A DNA stretch of 64,000 nucleotides from an uncultured Parolsenella sp. (GTDB taxonomy: Bacteria; Actinomycetota; Coriobacteriia; Coriobacteriales; Atopobiaceae): contig NZ_CAKUIH010000002.1 in NCBI RefSeq assembly GCF_934660935.1, positions 124,001-188,000 on the forward strand, in the 5' to 3' direction. Shown one piece after another: positions 27,234 through 35,177 of the stretch. Position 1 is the stretch's first letter, and every line of letters begins with the position of its first letter. A program made the translations under genes and the position numbers. The notes under the pieces were generated by a model. The model worked only from the letters and a program-made list of their open reading frames with translations, was not told where the DNA came from and ran no database searches.

Positions 27234-29200
27234 GCGACACCACCAGCGCCCCGTCTCAGCAGCCCGCGAGCCTGAAGCAGGTGACGCGCGCCACGCGCAT
27301 GAAGGAGACTGCCCTCAAGAACCTCTTCCTCGCCTGCGCGTGCGTTGCGGTCTTGGCCGTCATCCTCATTTTCATCTTCACCTTCTGGAAGGCGATCCCG
27401 GTCATCACCCAGATCGGCCTCAAAGACTTCTTCAGTCTCAGCTGGGCTCCCACGGAGGGCCACTACGGCATCCTCGCCCTGCTCGCCGGCTCTGGCATCG
27501 TCACGGTGGGCTCCCTTGCCCTTGGCGTGCCCCTTGCCGTGGGCTGCGCGGTCTTCCTGACGGAGATTGCCGGCAAGAAGCTCGCGAGCGTCGTCAGCAC
27601 CGCCGTTGACCTGCTCGCCGGCGTGCCGTCCGTCGTCTACGGCTTCTTTGGCCTCGTCATCCTCCGCCCGATCGTGGCCAGGCTCACGGGTGGCCTGGGC
27701 TTCGGCGCCCTCACGGTCTGGCTCGTGCTCGCCATCATGATCGTGCCCACCATCACCACGCTCACGATGGACGCGCTGCGCTCCATTCCCATGGGCATTC
27801 GCGAGGCGAGCTTCGCGATGGGCGCCACGCGCTGGCAGACCATCTACAAGGTCGTCCTTCCCGCGGCGAAGATGGGCATCGTGAACGCCGTGGTCCTCGG
27901 CATGGGTCGCGCCATCGGCGAGACGATGGCCGTCCTCATGGTCGTGGGCAACGCGCCCGTCATCCCTGCCGGCATCGCAAGCCCGCTTTCCACGCTCACG
28001 AGCCAGGTCGCGCTCGACATGGGCTACTCGAGCGGACTCCACAGGAGCGCCCTGTTTGGCATGGGCTGCGTGCTGTTCATCATCTCCGCGGCGCTCGTGG
28101 GCATCGTTCGCAAGATGTCGAGCATGAGGGAGGATGGCCGCGGACGCTCGAAGCATCGTCGTGCCAAGGCCGCGGACCGCGCGGCCGTCGCCGCCGCCGG
28201 CATCTCGTTCGACCATCCCGAGGATCCCGCGGAGCACGCGCCCGTGCAGGTCCTCACCGGCGATGACGTCACCCCCGTTACCGGCGTCGTCACGGAGCCC
28301 CGAGAGGGCAGCCGCGCCCGTATCAAGCGCCTTCTTGCCCAGGGTTCCTCCTCTGCCGGCGGCTCGAACAAGAACCGCACGAATGACCTCATGATCGGCG
28401 TCTTCCGCACCGCGGGCGTCGTCGCGACGGCGGTTCTCGTCCTCATCATCGGCTTCGTTGCCGTGAACGGCCTGCCCGTGATGTCGCTCGACTTCATCTT
28501 TGGCTGGCCCGAGGGCGTTAACGCGGAGGGCGGCATCTTCCCGACGATCGTCTCGACCCTCTACGTCACGGCGCTCGCCATGCTCATCTGCGTGCCGATC
28601 GCCGTTCTCGCGGCGGTCTATCTCGCGGAGTACGCGAAGCAGGGTCGCCTCGTCACCTTCATCCGCTACGCCGCAGACACGCTCTCGTCCGTCCCGTCCA
28701 TCGTGATGGGCCTCTTCGGGTACGCGCTCTTCGTCGAGGCGATGGGCTTTGGGCTCTCGATGCTCTCCGCCGCCCTCGCCCTCGCGCTCATGATGCTCCC
28801 GATCGTCATGCGCACCACGGAGGAGGCTATTCGCTCGGTGCCTCGCTACATTCGCTGGGGCGCCTACGGTCTCGGCTCCACGAAGTGGCAGGTCGTCTCC
28901 AAGATCGTTCTCCCGAGCGCCTTCCCGCGGATCGCCACGGGCATCGTCCTAGCCATCGGCCGCGCCATCGGCGAGACTGCCGTCGTGCTCTACACGATGG
29001 GCCAGGCGATCAACCTGCCCCTCACACCGCTTGACTCTGGCCGTCCGATGACCATCCACTTGTACCAGCTTGCCAACGAGGGCATCAACATGCAGGCCGC
29101 CTATGGCACTGCCCTTCTGCTCATGGTGATGATCCTGGCCTTTAACTTGTTCGCGCGCTACCTGTCGCGTCGTTCCGCATCGAAGTCGAAGGGAAACTAG
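27230..29200 (+). CDS. pstCA: Fused phosphate ABC permease PstC–PstA
   Basis: One 656-residue open frame encodes both phosphate permease subunits. Residues 1-305 are PstC-like: six membrane helices and the coupling-helix region FAMGATRWQTIYKVVLPAA, then GMGRAIGETMAVLMV. A charged cytoplasmic linker (about 305-383) rich in Arg/Ser/Glu follows. Residues 384-656 are PstA-like, again six helices, with YGLGSTKWQVVSKIVLPSA and IGRAIGETAVVLYT. The duplication of the coupling motif shows a true fusion rather than one long permease. No frameshift or internal start is needed. Confidence 0.93.
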   Translation: MSDTTSAPSQQPASLKQVTRATRMKETALKNLFLACACVAVLAVILIFIFTFWKAIPVITQIGLKDFFSLSWAPTEGHYGILALLAGSGIVTVGSLALGVPLAVGCAVFLTEIAGKKLASVVSTAVDLLAGVPSVVYGFFGLVILRPIVARLTGGLGFGALTVWLVLAIMIVPTITTLTMDALRSIPMGIREASFAMGATRWQTIYKVVLPAAKMGIVNAVVLGMGRAIGETMAVLMVVGNAPVIPAGIASPLSTLTSQVALDMGYSSGLHRSALFGMGCVLFIISAALVGIVRKMSSMREDGRGRSKHRRAKAADRAAVAAAGISFDHPEDPAEHAPVQVLTGDDVTPVTGVVTEPREGSRARIKRLLAQGSSSAGGSNKNRTNDLMIGVFRTAGVVATAVLVLIIGFVAVNGLPVMSLDFIFGWPEGVNAEGGIFPTIVSTLYVTALAMLICVPIAVLAAVYLAEYAKQGRLVTFIRYAADTLSSVPSIVMGLFGYALFVEAMGFGLSMLSAALALALMMLPIVMRTTEEAIRSVPRYIRWGAYGLGSTKWQVVSKIVLPSAFPRIATGIVLAIGRAIGETAVVLYTMGQAINLPLTPLDSGRPMTIHLYQLANEGINMQAAYGTALLLMVMILAFNLFARYLSRRSASKSKGN

Positions 29201-29201
29201 C

Positions 29202-30005
29202 ATGACCGTCTATCGCCACGCGCCTGAGAACGGCGGCATGGGCATCCACGTCGAGGACTTTGGCTTCTGGTACGGAGACTTCCACGCGCTCTCCGGCGTC
29301 ACCATGGATGTCGCGCCCAACAAGATCACGGCCTTCATCGGGCCGTCCGGCTGCGGCAAGTCAACCTTCCTGCGCTGCATGAATCGCATGAATGACCTCA
29401 TCGAGGGCACTCACACCGCGGGTACCATGTCCCTCGACGGCGCCGACATCTACGCAGAGGGCGTCGACCCGGTCGACCTCCGCCGCCGCGTTGGCATGAT
29501 CTTCCAGCAGCCCAACCCCTTCCCGAAGTCGATCTACGAGAACGTCGCCTTTGGCCCACGCCTTTTGGGCGTGACTAGCAAAGGCGATCTCGATGACATC
29601 GTGGAGGAGTCGCTCAAGCGCTCGAACCTCTGGAAGGAGGTCGCGGACCAGCTCGACAAGAACGGCCTCGCCCTCTCTGGCGGCCAGCAGCAGCGTCTCT
29701 GCATCGCGCGCACCCTCGCCGTCCAGCCCGACGTCCTTCTCATGGACGAGCCCTGCAGCGCCATCGACCCGACGAGCGTCCAGCGCGTCGAGGACCTTAT
29801 GGCCGAGCTCTCGAGCGAGATGACCATCATCATCGTCACCCACAGCATGCAGCAGGCGGCCCGTATCTCTGACTACATGGCCTTCTTCCTGCAGGAGCAC
29901 GCGGGCGAGCCCGCCGGACTCGTCGAGTACGGCGACACGAACGAGATCTTCAACTCCCCGAGCGACCAGCGCACCGAGGACTACATCACCGGCCGCTTCG
30001 GCTGA
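29202..30005 (+). CDS. pstB: Phosphate ABC transporter ATPase PstB
   Basis: A 267-residue ABC ATPase that energises the phosphate permease. Walker A GPSGCGKSTFLRCMNRMND, the Q-loop IFQQPNPFPKSIYENVA (the PstB signature NPFP), LSGGQQQRLCIARTLA and Walker B VLLMDEPCSAIDP are all intact. THSMQQAARISD carries the switch His. It starts one base after the pstCA stop and precedes phoU by 38 bases. Confidence 0.97.
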   Translation: MTVYRHAPENGGMGIHVEDFGFWYGDFHALSGVTMDVAPNKITAFIGPSGCGKSTFLRCMNRMNDLIEGTHTAGTMSLDGADIYAEGVDPVDLRRRVGMIFQQPNPFPKSIYENVAFGPRLLGVTSKGDLDDIVEESLKRSNLWKEVADQLDKNGLALSGGQQQRLCIARTLAVQPDVLLMDEPCSAIDPTSVQRVEDLMAELSSEMTIIIVTHSMQQAARISDYMAFFLQEHAGEPAGLVEYGDTNEIFNSPSDQRTEDYITGRFG

Positions 30006-30043
30006 TTGCGACCATCCGGCCCAAAGCACCTGAGGAGGACACC

Positions 30044-30907
30044 ATGCGTGAGGCATTCAATCGCCAGCTCACCGAGCTTCGCCAGGAGCTCGTCTACATC
30101 TACGCAAACATCGACCTTCAGCTCCACGAGGCGCTCGATGCCCTTGAGGAGGGCAACAGGGAGAAGGCCAAGGCCGTCAAGGCGGAGACGCGACGGCTCG
30201 ATGACCGCTGCGCCGCCCTCGAGCAGAAGGCCTTCATGCTCATTGCCACGCAGCAGCCCGTCGCGAGCGACCTTCGTCTCATCCAGTTCGTGATCTACGC
30301 GAACTTCAACCTCGCGCGCATGTCCAACCACGTGCGCAACATCGCCAAGACCGCGAAGCGCTGCGCCGGTCGCGACGTCCCCGCGCAGCTCATCGACCTC
30401 CTCGTGGGCGAGGGGCACCTCGTCTACGGCGTTCTCTCGAACTGCGTCATGGCCATCGTGAACGAGGACCTGCGCCTCGCGTCCTCGCTGCCCGTTCTCG
30501 ACGAGCCGGTCGATGACCTTTACAAGCAGTTCTTCAGGCGTCTCTCCACGCTTGGCCCGGACGACGACAAGGATGCGGCGAGCCGCGTCATCATGGCGTC
30601 CCGCATGCTCGAGCGCATCTCCGACAACGCCGTCGAGGTGGGCGAGAAGCTCGTCTTCTTGCTCACGGGCAAGCGCCGCAACCTTGATGACCTGCAGGAT
30701 CTCGACGACGATGACCTCGCCGAGATGTATGCCGCCCGCAGCGCCGGCCTCGTGGCGGACAAGCAGGTCGATGAGGAACTCGTGGGTCAGATTCCCGAGC
30801 TCAAGAACGATGGGGCCGTGCCGGCCGCCAAGGCGATCCCCGTCGATGCGCCTGCGGCATCTGCGGCTCCCGTCGCGAAGTCTGAGGGTGAGCGCGATGG
30901 CCAGTAG
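30044..30907 (+). CDS. phoU: Phosphate transport regulator PhoU
   Basis: A 287-residue PhoU, which restrains Pst transport and, in other bacteria, signals to the PhoR kinase. Two PhoU three-helix repeats are visible: residues about 5-100 (FNRQLTELRQELVYIYANID, and later QQPVASDLRLIQFVIYANFN) and about 120-215 (ASRVIMASRMLERISDNAVE). The last 70 residues form an Asp-rich and Ala/Pro-rich tail not found in short PhoU proteins. No phoR/phoB pair is near. The 3' end overlaps yggS by 11 bases. Confidence 0.93.
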   Translation: MREAFNRQLTELRQELVYIYANIDLQLHEALDALEEGNREKAKAVKAETRRLDDRCAALEQKAFMLIATQQPVASDLRLIQFVIYANFNLARMSNHVRNIAKTAKRCAGRDVPAQLIDLLVGEGHLVYGVLSNCVMAIVNEDLRLASSLPVLDEPVDDLYKQFFRRLSTLGPDDDKDAASRVIMASRMLERISDNAVEVGEKLVFLLTGKRRNLDDLQDLDDDDLAEMYAARSAGLVADKQVDEELVGQIPELKNDGAVPAAKAIPVDAPAASAAPVAKSEGERDGQ

Positions 30908-31658
30908 CGAGGACGTCGTCGCGAGTGCCGTGGACCTCGAGCCCGAGGCCACCTACCAAGCCTTCATGGACGAGCGCCATGACCGGATCATGGATCAGAT
31001 TGCGGAGGCGTGCTCCCGTTCCGGACGCGAACTCTGCGAGGTCACGGCCTTTGCGGTCTCCAAGACGGTTGGACCCCGCGAGGTCGTCGCCGCCATGCGC
31101 GCCGGCTGGGACGCATTTGCCGAGAATCGCCCGCAGGAGCTCGTCCGCAAGCTCGACGCTTTTGCGGCCGCTGGCGTGGAGGCCCCCCGCTTCGACATGA
31201 TCGGCAACCTCCAGAAGAACAAGATCAACCAGGTGCTGGACCGTGCCGAGCGCATTCAGTCGATCTCGAGCCTCGAGCTTGCCCGCGCGGTGTCCGAACG
31301 CGCCGTCCGTGCCGGCCTCGTCATGCCGGCGCTGCTTGAGTGCAACGTCAGCGGCGAGGAGAGCAAGGGTGGCTTCTCGCCTGATGAGGTTCGCGAGCAG
31401 GCCGAGGAGCTCGTTGGTCTCGAGGGTCTTGCCTTCGAGGGTCTCATGACGATGGCCCCGGCCCATGACCCCGAGGCCGCCCGCGCAACCTTCTCGGGCG
31501 CGAGGGAGCTCGCGTGCGACCTGCGCTCGCGCATGGGTCTTCCTCTTCCGGTTCTTTCCTGCGGAATGAGCGATGATTTTGGAATCGCGGTCGAGGAGGG
31601 CTCCACCCTCGTTAGACTTGGACGTATAGCGTTTTCCTCCGAGTACGGCCTCAAGTAG
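30897..31658 (+). CDS. yggS: YggS/YlmE family pyridoxal phosphate homeostasis protein
   Basis: A 253-residue fold-type III PLP-binding protein of the YggS/PROSC family, involved in PLP homeostasis. The PLP lysine is in TAFAVSKTVGPREV (the family has A-V-S-K-x), followed by FAENRPQEL, FDMIGNLQKNKIN (family H-F-I-G-x-L-Q-x-N-K; here Asp replaces His and Met replaces Phe) and CGMSDDFGIAVEEGSTLVRLG. ATG at 30897 is preferred; GTG at 30888 is in frame. It is the ylmE position of the classical division-linked ylm set. Confidence 0.92.
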   Translation: MASSEDVVASAVDLEPEATYQAFMDERHDRIMDQIAEACSRSGRELCEVTAFAVSKTVGPREVVAAMRAGWDAFAENRPQELVRKLDAFAAAGVEAPRFDMIGNLQKNKINQVLDRAERIQSISSLELARAVSERAVRAGLVMPALLECNVSGEESKGGFSPDEVREQAEELVGLEGLAFEGLMTMAPAHDPEAARATFSGARELACDLRSRMGLPLPVLSCGMSDDFGIAVEEGSTLVRLGRIAFSSEYGLK

Positions 31659-31708
31659 GCATACGCGGGGGCGCCACCTCGGCGCCCAGACGAGACATGG
31701 GAGACACC

Positions 31709-32497
31709 ATGGGCTTTTTAGACAACATCAAGGACGCAGTCCAGGACCACCTCCGTCCCCAGGACAACCGTCAGGATGACTACTACGAAGACGAGTACGA
31801 CGACTACGACGAGCCGTATGACGGCGGCGCGGGCTACTACGACGATGTCCCGCAGCGTGGCGATCGCTACGCTGACCGCGGACAGCAGCAGCAAGGCTCC
31901 GGTCTCCTCGGCAATCCCTCGCGTCCGGACGCCGACAGCATCAGCGTCTACACGCGTTCCGGCCGTCACCTCTCCGGTGACGATTTCGGTCGCGCCGGCG
32001 ATGTCTATGGCGCTAATAACGCCTACGGCTCCGACGGCGCATATCGTGCCGCGGATGACTCCTGGCGCAAGGATGACGCCGCTCCTCGCGACTACCTTGG
32101 TGCTACGCACGCCGATGAGCCCAGCTCCTTCGTGCCTCCCGCGACTCAGCCCGGCGTCTTTGGCGCTACGGGCAACACTCCTGGTGACGTGGGCCTGACT
32201 GCCGTTCCGCGCGTCACGAGTGGCAAGCTTCCGGCTTACGTTCTCAAGCCCACGAGCTATGACGACGTCCAGACCGTTGTTCGTCGCGTCCGCACCAACC
32301 AGCCCGTGGTGCTCTCCTTCAAGAACCTCAAGATCGAGGTTGCCAAGCGTATCCTCGACTTCAGCTTTGGCCTTGCCTGTGGCATCGACGGTTCGGTCGA
32401 GGAGCTCGGAGACCGCGTCTTCGTCGTGCTTCCGCAGGGCGTCGAGCTCTCCGAGACCGACAGGGCGAAGCTCACCCGCGAGGGTCTCGCCCGCTAG
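31709..32497 (+). CDS. sepF: Cell division protein SepF
   Basis: A 262-residue SepF (YlmF), which tethers FtsZ to the membrane in Actinobacteria that lack FtsA. The N-terminal amphipathic helix MGFLDNIKDAVQDHL is the likely membrane anchor. A long Asp/Tyr-rich and Ser/Gly-rich linker (about 20-165) follows. The conserved C-terminal FtsZ-binding domain (about 175-260) shows LKPTSYDDVQTVVRRVR, QPVVLSFKNL and LDFSFGLACGIDG. ATG 31709 is preferred over 31697 because GGGAG is well placed. Confidence 0.94.
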   Translation: MGFLDNIKDAVQDHLRPQDNRQDDYYEDEYDDYDEPYDGGAGYYDDVPQRGDRYADRGQQQQGSGLLGNPSRPDADSISVYTRSGRHLSGDDFGRAGDVYGANNAYGSDGAYRAADDSWRKDDAAPRDYLGATHADEPSSFVPPATQPGVFGATGNTPGDVGLTAVPRVTSGKLPAYVLKPTSYDDVQTVVRRVRTNQPVVLSFKNLKIEVAKRILDFSFGLACGIDGSVEELGDRVFVVLPQGVELSETDRAKLTREGLAR

Positions 32498-32521
32498 CTT
32501 TCCGCGCGCCTGTATTGTCCG

Positions 32522-32552
32522 GGGCGGTGGCTGCGTGCCGCCGCCCTTATGT
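32522..32552 (+). terminator. Hairpin between sepF and proC
   Basis: Ten-base arms (32522-32531 and 32537-32546, one G·U pair) with a five-base loop are followed by TTATGTTT. It could terminate partially; the T-run is imperfect and overlaps the proC leader. Confidence 0.5.
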
Positions 32553-32563
32553 TTGGAGTTTGC

Positions 32564-33391
32564 ATGCCTGAGAACAACACCGCCCTTGCGGGCATCACGG
32601 TTGGCGTCATCGGTGCCGGTTCGATGGGTGGCGCCATCGCGCGCGGCCTCGTCGAGGCCGGCGCCATCGAGGGCTCCCGCGTCCTCGTCTGCGACCATAA
32701 CGCCTCCAAGCTCGAGGCCCTCGCCGCCGAGGCGGGCGTGCGCGTGCTCGCCACGTCTGACGCGCTCCTCGCCGAGCATCCCGATGTTGTGGTGCTCGCG
32801 GTGAAGCCGCAGGTCCTTGGCGCCCTTCTTGCTCAGAGCGCGTCCGCGCTCGCCGGCTCGCTCGTCGTCTCGATTGCCGCTGGAACGGCGCTCTCGACGC
32901 TCGAGGCCGCGCTCCCCGCGTGCCGCGTCGTCCGCGTCATGCCCAACCTGCCCGTCTCCGTGCGCTCTGGCGCGTCCGCCGTTTGCGGTGGCAGCACGGC
33001 CACTCCCGCTGACATCGAGCTCGTTCGCGAGATGTTCGCCGCGCTCGGCTCCGCCAAGGTCATGCGCGAGGACCAGCTTGACGCCGAGGGCGCCGTCGTG
33101 GGCTGCGCGCCTGCCTACTTTGCCCTCATGGTCGACGCCCTGACGCGCGCCGGCGTTCGCGCTGGTCTGCCTGCCGCCGCCGCTCGCGAGATGGTCAACG
33201 CCACGATGCTTGGTGTTGCGGAGAGCCTCGCCAAATCTGGCGAGCACCCCCGTGCCTACATGGAGCGCGTGACCTCGCCTGGTGGCACTACCGCCGCCGC
33301 TCTCTTTGAGCTTGAGCCGGCCCTTACCGAGGGCGCCTATGCCGCCGTTGACGCCGCCCTCGCGCGCACGGCCGAGCTGGCGAGGGGTTAG
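32564..33391 (+). CDS. proC: Pyrroline-5-carboxylate reductase
   Basis: A 275-residue NAD(P)H-dependent enzyme for the last step of proline synthesis. The Rossmann motif VGVIGAGSMGGAIARGLVEA opens the protein. DVVVLAVKPQVL, SIAAGTALSTLEAAL, VVRVMPNLPVSVRSGASAV and the C-terminal VTSPGGTTAAALFELE block (the P5CR signature region) are intact. GGAG lies five bases before the ATG at 32564. Its place between sepF and yggT is common in Actinobacteria. Confidence 0.95.
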   Translation: MPENNTALAGITVGVIGAGSMGGAIARGLVEAGAIEGSRVLVCDHNASKLEALAAEAGVRVLATSDALLAEHPDVVVLAVKPQVLGALLAQSASALAGSLVVSIAAGTALSTLEAALPACRVVRVMPNLPVSVRSGASAVCGGSTATPADIELVREMFAALGSAKVMREDQLDAEGAVVGCAPAYFALMVDALTRAGVRAGLPAAAAREMVNATMLGVAESLAKSGEHPRAYMERVTSPGGTTAAALFELEPALTEGAYAAVDAALARTAELARG

Positions 33392-33395
33392 GCGC

Positions 33396-33674
33396 ATGGG
33401 TGTTTATCAGGTAGCCCGCGTCATTTCGTCACTGGTCGACTTCTATCAGTGGCTCGTCGTCATCTGGTGCATCATGTCGTGGTTTCCTCGCCGCGACGGC
33501 AGCCTCCTCGATGACGTCGCCACGGTGATCAACAGCTTGGTCGAGCCCTACGTGGGCATTTTCCGTCGCTTTGTCCCGCCCATCGGCGGCATGGACTTCT
33601 CGCCGATGATCGCCCTCTTCGTGCTCGTCGCTGCCGAGAGGGCGCTCTTCCAGCTCCTGTTCGCGCTCGCCTAG
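33396..33674 (+). CDS. yggT: YggT family membrane protein
   Basis: A 92-residue YggT/YlmG protein with two membrane helices (about 8-26 and 70-90). The conserved MSWFPRRDG and the SLVEPYVGIFRRFVPPIGGMDFSP region between them are clear family marks. Members are linked to membrane and division-site organisation. It begins five bases after the proC stop codon and closes the ylm set; no divIVA follows. Confidence 0.92.
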   Translation: MGVYQVARVISSLVDFYQWLVVIWCIMSWFPRRDGSLLDDVATVINSLVEPYVGIFRRFVPPIGGMDFSPMIALFVLVAAERALFQLLFALA

Positions 33675-33681
33675 GACACGC

Positions 33682-34290
33682 ATGACCTCGCTCGCTACGC
33701 GCCATGTCATGCAGGCGAATAAGTCGAAGAACACGAAGCCCGAGCTCAAGGTTCGTGCGGCTCTTCGCGAGGCGGGCCTTGGCGGTTATAGGCTCCACTG
33801 GAAGGCCGCTCCCGGCAAGCCCGACGTGTCCTATCCGGGCAAGCACGTCGCCATCTTCGTGAACGGCTGCTTCTGGCATCGCTGCCCTTTCTGCTCGACG
33901 CGCTCGCCCAAGAGCAACGTCGAGTTCTGGGAGGAGAAGTTCGCGCGTAACCGCGCCCGCGACGAGCGTGACGTAGACGAGCTCGTTCGCGCCGGATGGA
34001 CGGTCCTCGTGGTCTGGGAGTGCCGCCTCAAGCGCGCTTGGGCGGAGGCGACGCTTGCCGAGCTTGTCCGTGAGGTGCGGCTTGCCGGCGTGGGTGCCGC
34101 GCGCCCGCGTGCGGGCATATCCCCTGCCTCGAGCGAGGACGTGCGCCCGAACCTCGTCTGGCCACGTGGCGGTTCTGTGATAGTTATCGGCGCTCGCTCC
34201 ACGCGTAGGCGTGTTCTCGCAGCTAGAAAGGTTCGCATGCGTCATAGTGGAAAGGGTGGTCCGCGAAGGGTCCGCCCGCGTCGCCGCTAG
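33682..34290 (+). CDS. vsr: Very short patch repair endonuclease Vsr, no adjacent methylase
   Basis: A 202-residue Vsr homologue, an endonuclease that nicks beside T:G mismatches arising from deaminated 5-methylcytosine. Residues 1-135 match the family: NKSKNTKPELKVRAALREAG, PGKPDVSYPGKHVAIFVNGC with the catalytic-type Asp, FWHRCPFC, and NVEFWEEKFARNRARDERDV, then VLVVWECRLK. The last 65 residues are Arg/Gly-rich and unlike Vsr (typically about 140-155 residues), so an extension or a late frameshift is possible. No cytosine methyltransferase gene is in the window. It starts seven bases after yggT. Confidence 0.9.
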   Translation: MTSLATRHVMQANKSKNTKPELKVRAALREAGLGGYRLHWKAAPGKPDVSYPGKHVAIFVNGCFWHRCPFCSTRSPKSNVEFWEEKFARNRARDERDVDELVRAGWTVLVVWECRLKRAWAEATLAELVREVRLAGVGAARPRAGISPASSEDVRPNLVWPRGGSVIVIGARSTRRRVLAARKVRMRHSGKGGPRRVRPRRR

Positions 34291-34310
34291 CAAGTTTGGA
34301 GGAGGCGAGC

Positions 34311-35177
34311 ATGTCGATCTACGTCACATCCGATATCCACGGCCACGTCCACGCGTTGGACGAGGCACTTAATGCCGCCGCTCCCGGTGACGGTGACGTC
34401 GTCTACGTGCTCGGTGACCTGGTCGATCGCGGTCCAGACCCCCTTGGTGTCATCTCGCTCGTACGCTCGATTCCTGACGTGCGCGTTCTCCTGGGAAACC
34501 ACGAGCGACTTATGCTCAATGCCATCGCCGCGACGGGAGATCCCGTCGACGGCGAGTTCTCGACCGCCTGCCTCGACTCCTCGAACTTCGTCGACTGGCT
34601 GAACTGGGTGCAGAACGGCGGGTCCGCGACGGCCTCCCAGCTCGAGGCCCTCGATGCCGAGAGGTACGCGGAGGTGCTTGCCTGGGTCGCGGGGCTTCCG
34701 CTCTATGACGTGGTGCGCGCCGGCGAGCGAGACTACATCCTCACGCATGCCGGCATCAACAGCGCGGACTCGCAGGCCTGGCGTGCGGACAACCCCGAGG
34801 CCGATCTCTCTGACCACACGGTGCTCGAGAACTACCTCGACCAGCGCGACGAGGAGGAGCTCCTCTGGGTGCGTGACTGGTTCTGGGGCATGCCCACCGG
34901 CCTCGTGGACTCCCAGGGCGTGGGCCCCATCGTCGTCGCTGGCCATACGCCTTCGATTTACCTTTCCCGCCACTCTGACGACATGACTTCAGACTTCATG
35001 ACGGAGGATGGTCGCGGGAAGATCGTCGAGCTCGGCGCCCGGCCCGAGACGGGCGGTGTCGCGGACCGCATCGATATCGACTGCGCCGCCGCTGCGGGCT
35101 GGCCCGTCGGCCGCGTCGGCATCCTGCGCCTCGACGATCGCAAGGCCTGGTATGCAGACGTGAGGGAGGGGGAGTAG
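34311..35177 (+). CDS. Calcineurin-like metallophosphoesterase
   Basis: A 288-residue metallophosphoesterase of the PrpA/ApaH-like serine/threonine phosphatase type. Dimetal ligands are seen in order: VTSDIHGHVHAL (DxH), VLGDLVDRGPDP (GDxxDRG), LLGNHERLM (GNHE), LTHAGI and VVAGHTPS (GHTP). Length and motif order fit bacterial PPP-family phosphatases or Ap4A hydrolase-like enzymes; the substrate cannot be told. GGAGGAGG lies five bases before the ATG. Its stop overlaps the GTG of the SGNH hydrolase, so the two are coupled. Confidence 0.88.
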   Translation: MSIYVTSDIHGHVHALDEALNAAAPGDGDVVYVLGDLVDRGPDPLGVISLVRSIPDVRVLLGNHERLMLNAIAATGDPVDGEFSTACLDSSNFVDWLNWVQNGGSATASQLEALDAERYAEVLAWVAGLPLYDVVRAGERDYILTHAGINSADSQAWRADNPEADLSDHTVLENYLDQRDEEELLWVRDWFWGMPTGLVDSQGVGPIVVAGHTPSIYLSRHSDDMTSDFMTEDGRGKIVELGARPETGGVADRIDIDCAAAAGWPVGRVGILRLDDRKAWYADVREGE

